From assembly GCA_938045315.1 (NCBI GenBank), contig CALINM010000207.1, forward strand, positions 1-16,287: DNA of 16,287 nt, read 5' to 3'. The notes beneath the pieces were generated by a model that had not been told where the DNA came from, did not search any database, and saw only the letters and a list, made by a program, of their open reading frames with translations. The position numbers and the translations under genes are program-made. Positions 1 through 7,934 of this stretch are shown piece by piece. The stretch is from an uncultured bacterium (lineage in GTDB: Bacteria > CALINM01). How positions within the stretch are numbered: position 1 is the first letter of the stretch; every line of letters begins with the position of its first letter.

Positions 1-1407
1 CTTTATATTATAGTCGCTTATAGATAAGGGGATTGATAAAGAGGGTGAAATTGTATTTAAAACAACATATTTGTCATTTATTATGTATCCTCTATCAAAA
101 ATCGTGGAGGGAGATAATGTTATATAACCTTTGTTTGCAAATTCCCCCCTATCCATGCTTCTTGAGTAAAGGTTATATCGAAGATTTGTATCTAAAGAAA
201 CATTGCCTTTAGAGTTATTGTAAACTAAAAAAGTAGTTCCCTCAATAGCTGCTCTGCCATGTTGCTCATTTTTTTCATCACTAAGTCCGGTAAGAGATAG
301 TTGATAAGTATAATAAAAGAAAGATGGTTTTTGCATAAGTTTTTCTTTGGTGATTTCTATTTTTTGTAATGATGCGGTGTTATTTTCAATAATTGCTTTT
401 TTTGTTAATAGTATGCTGGCTTCTACTAAATCTCGCTCTTCTTTTTTTTCAAAAAAAGCTGTACTTCTAACATAGGGGATATTCCTGTATTCTGAATCAT
501 CCTCGTATTCTTTAAAATAGTTTTTTGGATTAAAAAAACTCAAATTTGTATCGAAAATAAAGTCTTCTCTTGTTGTGTGAGACCAGTTAATTAGATAGAA
601 GAGTTTGTTATGGTCATAATTGTGAATAAGGTTAAAATTAAATGCACCTGAAGAGTTAAAAGAAAGCATGTATCTATAATCATTTTCTAATCCTATGGAA
701 TTTTTTGTTCTAAGTCTTAAAGTTGTGGTTATATCACTGCTATCATCAATAACGATATATAAAGGTTGTTTAAGAAGCAAACCATGTTTGCCAGACATGC
801 CAAAAGTAGGCATAAGCAGTCCCGTTTCTCTTTCGGTTTTGACAGGAGCAATAAAATAGGGGGAGTAAAACAAGGGTATTCCCAAAAAGTTCAGGGTAAC
901 ATGCTTACCAGTAAGATATTGTCCGGCCACAATGCGCAAATCTTTACCTTTAATAAACCAATCTTTATTTTCTCCCTCGCAGCTTGATACAAATCCTTCG
1001 CTAATAAAAGCACTTTCTCTATCAATGAGGGTAATATTTTTCCCTGAGAAAAATCTTCTTTTTGTAACATCTTGAGATAAAAAGAAAATATCACCCTCTT
1101 CAAGGTAACCTCTCTTTGATTCAATATTATATGTTAAGCCCTTTCCAGAGAATAGAAAATCTCTAAAAAATTTAAAATCTTCAGGAATAATTATTGTACC
1201 GTCCTTTTTGTTATACCTGATTAAGTTTGTCCAGAGCATCATATCATCTTTTCTTACTGTCACGTTTCCAATAGCTGTGATTATGCCAGTATTTTCATCC
1301 ACTTCAAAAGTATCAGCTTCAATATCAATGTCATGTGAACCGGCATAAGAATGTGTTACTGAAATTAGAAATAAAATGAGTGCAAAAATTTTAAAGAAAG
1401 ATTTCAT
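1..1407 (-). CDS. lptD: LPS-assembly protein LptD (OstA/Imp), C-terminus beyond window edge
   Basis: This gene encodes the outer-membrane beta-barrel that, with LptE, inserts lipopolysaccharide into the outer leaflet. I translated it directly: from the ATG at 1407 the frame stays open for 469 codons to base 1, so the 3' end lies outside the window. Residues 1-22 form a signal peptide (MKSFFK, a hydrophobic run, then cleavage after SYA). Residues about 27-125 are an LptA-like jellyroll (DIEADTFEVDENTG, then IGNVTV). The hallmark LptD core follows: SSC at 141-143 with W150, then FLGIPLFYSPYFIAPV at 174-189, TGLLMPTFG at 195-203 and a D-x-T strand near 225, after which barrel strands begin. C143 is the only cysteine seen. 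An AGAGGT Shine-Dalgarno lies 5 bases before the ATG, inside the end of folC, which it overlaps by 17 bases. E. coli LptD is 784 residues, so a third or more is probably missing. The family call is secure. Confidence 0.92.
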   Translation of the reverse strand, partial: MKSFFKIFALILFLISVTHSYAGSHDIDIEADTFEVDENTGIITAIGNVTVRKDDMMLWTNLIRYNKKDGTIIIPEDFKFFRDFLFSGKGLTYNIESKRGYLEEGDIFFLSQDVTKRRFFSGKNITLIDRESAFISEGFVSSCEGENKDWFIKGKDLRIVAGQYLTGKHVTLNFLGIPLFYSPYFIAPVKTERETGLLMPTFGMSGKHGLLLKQPLYIVIDDSSDITTTLRLRTKNSIGLENDYRYMLSFNSSGAFNFNLIHNYDHNKLFYLINWSHTTREDFIFDTNLSFFNPKNYFKEYEDDSEYRNIPYVRSTAFFEKKEERDLVEASILLTKKAIIENNTASLQKIEITKEKLMQKPSFFYYTYQLSLTGLSDEKNEQHGRAAIEGTTFLVYNNSKGNVSLDTNLRYNLYSRSMDRGEFANKGYITLSPSTIFDRGYIINDKYVVLNTISPSLSIPLSISDYNIK

Positions 1408-2686
1408 TTAGTACCTCTTTTGCTTCTCCAACTCCATAAAGGGAACCGGTAAATAAAATTGGTTTATCTTTTTTATAAAAACAATCTTTTATCACAGAAG
1501 GTATATCATCAGCAAAGATAAAATGATCATCATTTTTAAATTGTTTTTCGTAATCTTCTCTTTTATAACTTCTTTCATTTTTGTTTGGCACAAGAACAAT
1601 TTCCAGTGCGTAGGGTCTTAATTTATCTATCATTTCATTAATATCCTTATCCTTCAAAACCGTTAAAATTATCCTGAACTTTTGTCCTGGAAAGAAAGTA
1701 TCTAAATTTTTTACAAGTGAATCTACTCCCTGAGGATTATGGGCACCATCAATTATAAAAGGTGGTGTCTTTCGTATAATTTCAAATCTACCTGGCCACT
1801 TTGCTTTTTTAATGCCCCAATAAATATCTCTTTCATTAACCTTGAAGCCCCTTTTGGAAATTAGTTCTATTGCAGCAATGGCAAGAGATGCATTATCAAA
1901 CTGGTTAATACCTATTAGACTTTCTAAAACTATGTCATTGTAGTTTTTAAATATGCCCTTATAATTAAATTGAACATTATTTATTATTTCAGCAAAAAAC
2001 TCTTTATTTAATCTATAAAAGGGAGCATTTTTTGCTTTTGCTTCGCATTCTATAACATTTAATGCCTCTTTTTCCTTAGTACCAGTTATACAGGGGGTGT
2101 TGTTTTTAATTACCGATGCTTTTTCATAAGCAATTTTTTCTATTGTGTCCCCTAAAAATTCTCTATGATCCAATCCTATAGTTGTGATTATTGTTGTAAG
2201 TGGATTAAGAGTGTTTGTGGCATCGAGCCTGCCTCCAAGGCCTGCCTCTATTATAGCAATATCAACGTTTTCTTTTGCAAAATAATAAAAGGCCATAGCA
2301 GTGGTTACTTCGAAAAAGGTAAAGGGTTTTTTAGAATAGGGAGAATTTTCAATAGTTTCTTTTATCATAAAAGCAAGATTTTTAATATCTTCATGTGATA
2401 TGGGGTTTCCAGAAATTGTAATTCTCTCTGAAAAATCAATTAGGTGGGGGGAGGTGTAGGCACCGGTTTTATAACCAGCTTCTGTTAAAATAGAATTTAA
2501 AAAAGCTGCAGTTGAGCCTTTGCCATTAGTTCCTACAATATGTATGGACTTAAATTTTTTTTCTGGATTTCCAATAAGCCCAAGAAGAATATTTATATTT
2601 TCTAAACCTAAGAGAATTCCAAATTTTTCAAGACTGTATAAGTATTTATATGTATCTTCAATTGATCTCAATGACATCTCCGTCAT
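1391..2686 (-). CDS. folC: Bifunctional dihydrofolate synthase / folylpolyglutamate synthase
   Basis: A cytoplasmic Mur-ligase-family enzyme that uses ATP to add glutamate to dihydropteroate and then to tetrahydrofolates, which keeps folates in the cell. At 431 residues it has the usual length. Visible motifs are the P-loop GTNGKGS (52-58), YTSPHL (77-82) followed by SERI, the metal and substrate segment EAGLGGRLDATN near residue 145, then GLDH...LG, YEKA and the C-terminal-domain motif DGAHNPQG. The start is uncertain. The ATG at 2686 has no Shine-Dalgarno. An in-frame ATG at 2677 directly abuts GGAG, and a TTG at 2671 has GGAG 6 bases upstream; the TTG start would give 426 residues. The conserved fold starts after all three, so function is unaffected. 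The gene overlaps the end of the upstream phosphodiesterase-like gene by 14-29 bases depending on the start. Whether both activities are present cannot be settled by motif reading alone. Confidence 0.93.
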   Translation of the reverse strand: MTEMSLRSIEDTYKYLYSLEKFGILLGLENINILLGLIGNPEKKFKSIHIVGTNGKGSTAAFLNSILTEAGYKTGAYTSPHLIDFSERITISGNPISHEDIKNLAFMIKETIENSPYSKKPFTFFEVTTAMAFYYFAKENVDIAIIEAGLGGRLDATNTLNPLTTIITTIGLDHREFLGDTIEKIAYEKASVIKNNTPCITGTKEKEALNVIECEAKAKNAPFYRLNKEFFAEIINNVQFNYKGIFKNYNDIVLESLIGINQFDNASLAIAAIELISKRGFKVNERDIYWGIKKAKWPGRFEIIRKTPPFIIDGAHNPQGVDSLVKNLDTFFPGQKFRIILTVLKDKDINEMIDKLRPYALEIVLVPNKNERSYKREDYEKQFKNDDHFIFADDIPSVIKDCFYKKDKPILFTGSLYGVGEAKEVLNEIFL

Positions 2687-3440
2687 CCAGAATGTGTACG
2701 TTATCCATTTTAAGTGCTTTTATTTCTTTCTTAATGTCTTTTAAGAAATGAGGTTTTATGTGAAAAATATAGAAACTTATTTTTCCTTTGTTTTTTAGTT
2801 TTTTTATTTCTTCTAAAAAAAGTTCAGCAGTAAGATGCCCGGTTATTTTAGCTAATTCTTTCATGTGATTGGGAAAAGAAATTTCTATAAAAACTGCTCT
2901 TAAATTTTTTAATTTTGAAATTTTTTCCCATAAAGCATTGCATGGTCCTGTATCACCAGTATAAACAACACTTTTTACACCATCGTCAATTATGAATCCA
3001 GAAGAATCGCAAGAATGGCAAGTTTTAACTGCTTCTATATTTAATTCTTTACCGAATTGAGTTTTTTTACCCATATCAATAGGAACAAGTTTAAGGATAT
3101 TATCACCCTTTGTCCCCTTTATTTCAAAGAAATCTGGCCAGATTTTATTATTCATAATGAATTTTTTTAGCATGTTCAACACTGGTTCTATACCGTATAC
3201 TTTAATAGTCCCATTTGGATTTCCAGAGAGAATCAAGTTATCAGCTAAAAAGCAAAGGTCTTTAATATGATCAAGATGACAATGAGTAATACAAATGGAT
3301 TCTATATTTTTCTGCCTGTTAATATCCAGTTCTTTTACTATTGTTCCAGCATCAAGCAGATATCTCTCATTAATCAAAAACGTTACTGGATTGTGTTTTG
3401 GGTCAACACCACCATAACATCCAAGAACTTCAATTTTCAT
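2658..3440 (-). CDS. Metallo-beta-lactamase-fold hydrolase, class II cyclic-nucleotide phosphodiesterase-like
   Basis: A 260-residue, probably cytoplasmic metallohydrolase; no signal peptide or membrane segment is seen. The two-zinc site motif is THCHLDH (52-58), with further likely ligands H142 (CHS), D163 (YTGDTG, 160-165), H202 (GHLT) and H227/H231 (FHIKPH). HCHLDH, GDTG, E187-x-SFPN, GHLT followed by a helix, and the late HIKP match the class II cyclic-nucleotide phosphodiesterase family (CpdP and yeast PDE1 type) better than glyoxalase II, RNase Z or lactamases. From the family, hydrolysis of a cyclic nucleotide such as cAMP is plausible, but the substrate is not shown by the sequence. 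The gene overlaps the GAF/HD-GYP gene upstream by 11 bases and folC downstream. A modest AAGGGA Shine-Dalgarno precedes the ATG. Pairing with an HD-GYP protein suggests a second-messenger role, which is an inference. Confidence 0.8.
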   Translation of the reverse strand: MKIEVLGCYGGVDPKHNPVTFLINERYLLDAGTIVKELDINRQKNIESICITHCHLDHIKDLCFLADNLILSGNPNGTIKVYGIEPVLNMLKKFIMNNKIWPDFFEIKGTKGDNILKLVPIDMGKKTQFGKELNIEAVKTCHSCDSSGFIIDDGVKSVVYTGDTGPCNALWEKISKLKNLRAVFIEISFPNHMKELAKITGHLTAELFLEEIKKLKNKGKISFYIFHIKPHFLKDIKKEIKALKMDNVHILDDGDVIEIN

Positions 3441-4560
3441 AAATTTTTTCCCTTTTACTTTGTGATATTATTTTTCCCCTTTGAAAAGCTTTAATAAATG
3501 CATCAACAATAAGGGGATCAAACTGAATACCTGCATATTTTTTTAACTCTTCAATGGCAACATTATCATCAAGCCCCTTTCTATAAGGCCTATTTGATGT
3601 CATTGCGTCAAAGGTATCACATACGGCTATTATCCTTCCTATGATTGGTATTTCGTCTCCCTTTAAACCCAAAGGATAACCAGTTCCATCATATTTTTCA
3701 TGGTGACTGAATGTGCCTACTACAATTTCTGATAGGTGTTTTACTTTCTTTAGAATTTCAAGACCAATTTGGGGGTGTTTTTTCATTGTCTCAATTTCTT
3801 CCTCATTAAGGGGAGCAGGTTTTCTTAAAATCGCATCGTCAATTCCTATTTTGCCTATATCATGGAGTATAGCAGATAGTTCTAAGTTTTCTTTCTCTTC
3901 TTTATTTAAACCCAGTTCTTCAGCTATTGCAAGGCAGTATTCCGTTACCCTTCTTACGTGTCCACCTGTATAAGGGTCTCTTTTTTCCACCGCTTCAGCA
4001 AGAGCAAAAGAGGTCTGGAAAAATGTTTCCTTCAATTTATTGTATAGCTTTGCATTTTCTAAAGCTATGGAAACTATGTTGGCAAAGGATTCAAACAAGT
4101 TTAAATCTTCATTTGAAAAGTTCTCATCATCCTTCTTATTTATAGCTTGAATAACTCCAAGGAGTTTATCCCTGTAAATAAGGGGTGAACATAAAATGGA
4201 TTTTGTAACAAAGCCAGATTGCTCATCTGCTTTACTGAAAAATCTTGGATCTTTTTTAACATCGTTTACTATAAGACTTTTTCGAGTTTTAGCAACACTA
4301 CCAGCGATACCTTCTCCTATTTTTAACCTAATTTTTTTTATTATTTCTCCTTTTTCTCCCAGAGCCACATGGAAGTATAACTCATCTTTCTCTTCATCGT
4401 ATAGAAGAAGGGATCCCACTTCAGCATTAACAATTTCAGTGATTGCTTCAATAGTTTTCTTATATATATAAGAAGGCTCTAAAGAAGAATTAAGTAAAAG
4501 TGTTACTGAAAGCAGTTTTTTGTGTTTTTCTAATTCTTTAAGTAAAAAATTATTTTCCAT
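3430..4560 (-). CDS. GAF-domain HD-GYP protein, probable cyclic-di-GMP phosphodiesterase
   Basis: A 376-residue soluble signalling protein. A short N-terminal helix is followed by a GAF sensor domain (about residues 25-172: EVGSLLLYDEE, GEGIAGSVA, DPRF, CSPL, LGVIQAINK) and a complete HD-GYP domain (about 180-360). The HD-GYP signatures look intact: DPYTGGH (195-201), HDIGKIGI (233-240), KHPQIG (261-266), HHEKYDGTGYP (286-296), GDEIPIIGRI and the long DAMTSNRPYR segment. All expected metal ligands therefore seem to be present, and hydrolysis of c-di-GMP (or a related cyclic dinucleotide) is the likely activity. No receiver, GGDEF or membrane segment is present, so input should come from a small ligand or redox signal at the GAF domain; that ligand is unknown. 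The gene overlaps the end of trpA by 11 bases and the next gene by 11 bases, so it appears to be co-expressed with tryptophan synthesis. The Shine-Dalgarno is weak (GAGAAG). Confidence 0.9.
   Translation of the reverse strand: MENNFLLKELEKHKKLLSVTLLLNSSLEPSYIYKKTIEAITEIVNAEVGSLLLYDEEKDELYFHVALGEKGEIIKKIRLKIGEGIAGSVAKTRKSLIVNDVKKDPRFFSKADEQSGFVTKSILCSPLIYRDKLLGVIQAINKKDDENFSNEDLNLFESFANIVSIALENAKLYNKLKETFFQTSFALAEAVEKRDPYTGGHVRRVTEYCLAIAEELGLNKEEKENLELSAILHDIGKIGIDDAILRKPAPLNEEEIETMKKHPQIGLEILKKVKHLSEIVVGTFSHHEKYDGTGYPLGLKGDEIPIIGRIIAVCDTFDAMTSNRPYRKGLDDNVAIEELKKYAGIQFDPLIVDAFIKAFQRGKIISQSKREKIYEN
4457..4474. repeat. 18-bp perfect palindrome inside the HD-GYP gene
   Basis: The sequence TTCTTATATATATAAGAA equals its own reverse complement. 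It lies in codons about 29-35 of the GAF/HD-GYP gene (encoding part of SYIYKK), just before the GAF core. It is entirely A/T apart from one C and one G. It could be a protein-binding site or chance in AT-rich DNA; the perfect symmetry is the only evidence. Confidence 0.4.
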
Positions 4561-5350
4561 GGCAGCTTCTCGATAATAGTTTTATAAAATCAATAAAATT
4601 TTGTTTTTCTTCATAATTTTTTGATGCTAATTCCCATTTTTTAACAATAGCACTTCCTATTACAAATCCATCTGCATGGTTATGAAACTGTTCAATCGTT
4701 TCTGGTCCAGAAATGCCAAAACCAAGAACGACGGGAATTTTAAAATTAGTTCTCAAAATCCTTAGTTTCGCTGATGTTTCAGGAGGAAGAGCATTTCTAA
4801 CACCTGTAACACCTGTAACCGAAACAAAATATATAAAACCTGATGCAAATTTATTTATAATTTCAATTCTTTTTAAATCTGTTGTAGGTGTGGCCAGAAA
4901 AATTTGGGTAAGTTTATTTTTTTTAAGTATTTCAGAATACTCCTCGGTTTCTTCTGGTGGCAAATCTACAATTAATACTCCATCCACACCTTTTTTTCTT
5001 GCCTCTTCAGAAAATTTTTCAAACCCGTAAGCAAAGAAAGGATTTAGATAACCCATTAAGATTAATGGTGTAGTATATTTTTTTCTGAATTTTTCTACAA
5101 TTTCTAATGTTTTTTTAACTGTTGTGCCTGATTTGATAGCTCTCTCCATAGCAGCCTGGATTACAGAGCCATCTGCCATTGGATCAGAGAATGGGACACC
5201 TAATTCTATAATATCAGCACCATTTTCAGCAAATATTTCAAGTGCTTCAAGGGTTTTTTCACAATCTGGGTCGCCAGAGGTTATATAGGGGATAAAAGCT
5301 TTTCCTTTAGTTTTTTTTAATTTTTTAAAAACATCTTTTATTTTACTCAT
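4550..5350 (-). CDS. trpA: Tryptophan synthase alpha subunit
   Basis: This gene encodes the alpha subunit, a TIM barrel that splits indole-3-glycerol phosphate into indole and glyceraldehyde 3-phosphate and passes indole through a tunnel to TrpB. At 266 residues it has standard length. The catalytic pair falls at its classical positions: E49 in [12 protein letters not shown] and D60 in [10 protein letters not shown]. Also visible are YITSGDPD (22-29), LILMGYLNP, the loop-6 region FVSVTGVTG, and the phosphate-binding GFGIS and GFVIGSAIV near the C-terminus. It follows trpB with an 8-base overlap and runs 11 bases into the HD-GYP gene. No close Shine-Dalgarno precedes its ATG; a GGGAG lies about 14 bases upstream, so coupling to trpB translation is likely. 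Confidence 0.97.
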   Translation of the reverse strand: MSKIKDVFKKLKKTKGKAFIPYITSGDPDCEKTLEALEIFAENGADIIELGVPFSDPMADGSVIQAAMERAIKSGTTVKKTLEIVEKFRKKYTTPLILMGYLNPFFAYGFEKFSEEARKKGVDGVLIVDLPPEETEEYSEILKKNKLTQIFLATPTTDLKRIEIINKFASGFIYFVSVTGVTGVRNALPPETSAKLRILRTNFKIPVVLGFGISGPETIEQFHNHADGFVIGSAIVKKWELASKNYEEKQNFIDFIKLLSRSCHGK

Positions 5351-6539
5351 TTTTATTCATTAACTCCCTTACTTGCATAACATCTTTATCGCCTCTACCC
5401 GAAAGATTAATCAAAACTATTTTATTTTTTAGTTTATCAGCATTTTTAACTACGTAAGCAATTGCATGACTACTTTCTAAAGCTGGAATTATCCCCTCTT
5501 CTTTTGATAGTAGGTAAAAGGCAGAAAGAGCTTCATCATCATGAGCATAAGTATATTTAACCCTTCCGGTCTCGAATAGATAACTATGTTCAGGCCCTAC
5601 ACTAGCATAATCAAGTCCGGCTGAGATGGAATGGGTCGTAAGAATTTGACCATCTTCATCCTGGAGTACATAACTTTTTGTTCCCTGAAATATACCAACC
5701 TTTCCCCCTGCAAATCTCGCTGCGTGCTTGCCAGGTTCAATGCCCACTCCACCTGCTTCTACACCAACGAGCTCCACATTCTTATCATCCAGAAAGGGAT
5801 AAAATATACCCATTGCATTGCTACCACCACCTACACAAGCTACAACTACATCAGGTAGTCTTCCTGATACCTTTTTAATTTGTCTTATTGCTTCTTTACC
5901 AATAACAGATACAAAGTGTTTAACCATGGTGGGATAAGGATGGGGACCAAAAACAGTTCCTAAAACATAATGGGTATCATAAACATTTGTTACCCAGTCC
6001 CTCAACGCCTCATTAATGGCATCTTTCAAAGTCTTACTTCCACCATCAACGCCTATAACTTCTGCACCTAAAAGCTCCATTCTAAAAACATTCAGAGACT
6101 GCCTTTTCATGTCTTCCTTACCCATGTAAATTCTACATTTAAGCCCCATCAAAGCTGATGCTGTTGCTGTAGCAACGCCATGTTGCCCTGCACCGGTTTC
6201 TGCGATTATGCGTGTTTTTCCCATTTTTTTTGCGAGTAAAACCTGACCAATGGCATTGTTAATCTTATGAGCACCTGTATGGCATAAATCCTCCCTTTTT
6301 AAATAAAGTTTTAACCCTAATTTTTTAGAAAGATTTTCCGCAAAATAGAGTGGAGTAGGTCTTCCTACAAATTTAGTTAAATAATATTGAAAATTTTTTT
6401 GAAATTTTTTATCCCTGGACAATTTGAAAAAAGCTTTTTCAAGCTCTCTTAATGCAGGTATTAGTGTCTCCGGTACGAATATCCCGCCAAATCTTCCAAA
6501 ATAGCCTTTTTCGATAAAAAAACTATCATTCTTTTTCAT
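5343..6539 (-). CDS. trpB: Tryptophan synthase beta subunit
   Basis: A PLP enzyme that condenses indole with L-serine to form L-tryptophan in the alpha2beta2 complex with TrpA. At 398 residues it has the length of the standard TrpB1 class. Visible features are [13 protein letters not shown] near the N-terminus, [12 protein letters not shown] (59-70), the PLP lysine K92 in HTGAHKINN, catalytic E114 in AETGAGQHG, the phosphate-binding loop [33 protein letters not shown], the [12 protein letters not shown] helix and the C-terminal NLSGRGDKD. No catalytic residue is missing. The start overlaps trpF by 4 bases (ATGA). The co-substrate serine links this enzyme to serA at the head of the cluster. 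Confidence 0.98.
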   Translation of the reverse strand: MKKNDSFFIEKGYFGRFGGIFVPETLIPALRELEKAFFKLSRDKKFQKNFQYYLTKFVGRPTPLYFAENLSKKLGLKLYLKREDLCHTGAHKINNAIGQVLLAKKMGKTRIIAETGAGQHGVATATASALMGLKCRIYMGKEDMKRQSLNVFRMELLGAEVIGVDGGSKTLKDAINEALRDWVTNVYDTHYVLGTVFGPHPYPTMVKHFVSVIGKEAIRQIKKVSGRLPDVVVACVGGGSNAMGIFYPFLDDKNVELVGVEAGGVGIEPGKHAARFAGGKVGIFQGTKSYVLQDEDGQILTTHSISAGLDYASVGPEHSYLFETGRVKYTYAHDDEALSAFYLLSKEEGIIPALESSHAIAYVVKNADKLKNKIVLINLSGRGDKDVMQVRELMNKNE

Positions 6540-7147
6540 AAATATTCTTGATTTTCTCTTATTTTTTTGAAAAATTCAAACATCTTTTTAGAATCTTTAA
6601 TTCCATATGAAGATTCTAAACCAGAAGCCACATCTATAGCAAAGGGTTTGTATTTTAATGCTACTAAAACATTATCATTATTTATACCGCCTGCTAATAT
6701 GTATGGTTTTGTAACACCTTTAAGAAAATTCCAATCAAATACCTGCCCCGTACCACCGTGAAAACTTTGATGGTAGGTATCAAAGAGAATAAGGTGATTT
6801 AATTTTAGAGCTTCGTAAACATCTGATTGGGTTTTTATTTTAAAAACGGGTATATATATTGATGGATCAAGAAGGTCATATCTATTTTTATCATCGTAGA
6901 AAATCTGAATTCTATCAAGACCACAAAAATTTTTTATTGACTCCATTACGTTTAAATCTTCGTTAACAAATACGCCAACCTTTATTATAAGGGGTGTCAA
7001 GTTTTTTATTATTTTTTTTGCATTCTCTGGTGATATAAATCTTTTGCTCTCTTTGTAAAAGATAAATCCTAATGCATGGGCACCCAGGGTTTCTGCTAAT
7101 TTAGCGTCTTCTGAACGAGTGATTCCACATACCTTAATCCGTATCAC
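6536..7147 (-). CDS. trpF: Phosphoribosylanthranilate isomerase
   Basis: A TIM-barrel enzyme that isomerises N-(5'-phosphoribosyl)anthranilate to the deoxyribulose phosphate substrate of TrpC. At 203 residues it is a normal monofunctional form. The general base C7 lies in KVCGITR and the general acid D123 in LFDTYHQS. The phosphate loops GGTGQVFDW (131-139), [10 protein letters not shown] (151-160) and [14 protein letters not shown] are intact. One segment is unusual: after LDRIQ the usual QLHG is replaced by QIFY (81-84). Translation starts at a GTG at 7147, chosen because GTG gives the canonical N-terminus and a GAGGGG Shine-Dalgarno lies about 8 bases before it. The gene overlaps trpC by 14 bases and trpB by 4. 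Confidence 0.96.
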   Translation of the reverse strand: MIRIKVCGITRSEDAKLAETLGAHALGFIFYKESKRFISPENAKKIIKNLTPLIIKVGVFVNEDLNVMESIKNFCGLDRIQIFYDDKNRYDLLDPSIYIPVFKIKTQSDVYEALKLNHLILFDTYHQSFHGGTGQVFDWNFLKGVTKPYILAGGINNDNVLVALKYKPFAIDVASGLESSYGIKDSKKMFEFFKKIRENQEYL

Positions 7148-7934
7148 TTACTAAACCCCTCAGATTGTTAAGTTTTTTTACTGGATCATCGGAACTCATT
7201 AGTGTTGAGCCTATAAGGAATCCTGAAACACCAATTTTAAGAAAGCTTTCAATATCACTTCTCGTTTCAATTCCACTTTCAATAATTACAGGAATAGTTT
7301 CAGGAATGCTCTCTAAAATTTTCAAGCCCCAATTCAAATCTATTTCAAGTGTTTCAAGATTTCTATTATTTATACCCAGTGTATATAATTCATTCAAATC
7401 ATAAAATTCTTCAAATTTTTTAAGACTGTGAATTTCAAAACAAACATCAATATTAAGTTCCTTTGCACAATATAATAGTTCTTTCAAATGTGATTTTTCC
7501 AATGCTTCTGCTATGAGAAGTATCGCATCTGCACCAAGCACTTTACTTTCATAAATTTCATATTCATCAACTATAAAATCTTTGCGTAAAATAGGTAAGG
7601 GAGAAGCTTTTTTTACAACAGGGAGGTCTTCAGGATTCCCGAAAAAAAATTTAGGTTCTGTTATTAAAGATATAGCTTTAGCTCCACCCATATGATATTT
7701 TTTAGCAATTTCAGATACATCTATTTGCAAATTAAAAATTTTTCTGGCAGGCGATGCTTTTTTTATTTCTGCAATTATACGGGTTTCAGTATTTGTGCGA
7801 TTTTGAAATAATTCTCTAAAGGGCCTTTTTTGAAAAGGGACATCTCTACCTTTTAATTCTCTTAGAGGGATCTTTGATTTTTTTTGCTTCACATATATTT
7901 TTTTTTCTTCAATTACTTTTTTTAAAAACATCAT
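7134..7934 (-). CDS. trpC: Indole-3-glycerol phosphate synthase
   Basis: This enzyme closes the indole ring, making indole-3-glycerol phosphate with loss of CO2 and water. At 266 residues it is a separate enzyme, not fused to TrpF as in E. coli. Key residues are visible in order: E56 and K58 in [13 protein letters not shown]118 in ILRKDF, E167 in FEIHS, N189 in [12 protein letters not shown], and E219 in IIESGI, followed by the phosphate-binding [10 protein letters not shown]. The N-terminal helix (residues 1-45) that binds substrate is present. There are two tandem ATG codons (MM), so the start may be either. It overlaps trpD by 4 bases and trpF by 14. Confidence 0.97.
   Translation of the reverse strand: MMFLKKVIEEKKIYVKQKKSKIPLRELKGRDVPFQKRPFRELFQNRTNTETRIIAEIKKASPARKIFNLQIDVSEIAKKYHMGGAKAISLITEPKFFFGNPEDLPVVKKASPLPILRKDFIVDEYEIYESKVLGADAILLIAEALEKSHLKELLYCAKELNIDVCFEIHSLKKFEEFYDLNELYTLGINNRNLETLEIDLNWGLKILESIPETIPVIIESGIETRSDIESFLKIGVSGFLIGSTLMSSDDPVKKLNNLRGLVSDTD

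Noticed and set aside
766-987. 73-codon plus-strand open frame within the lptD region
   Set aside because: It is antisense to the long continuous lptD frame, has no ribosome site or recognisable motif, and is a shadow of AT-rich coding sequence.
891-1124. 77-codon minus-strand open frame in the lptD region
   Set aside because: It is in a different frame from lptD, which is open throughout and carries clear family motifs. The short frame has none.
4713-5030. 105-codon plus-strand open frame opposite trpA
   Set aside because: It is a shadow of trpA with no independent evidence of coding.
6984-7000. TTGACA and TATAAT on the minus strand inside trpF, a possible internal promoter
   Set aside because: The two consensus hexamers are only 5 bases apart instead of about 17, and no alternative partner hexamer sits at the right distance.
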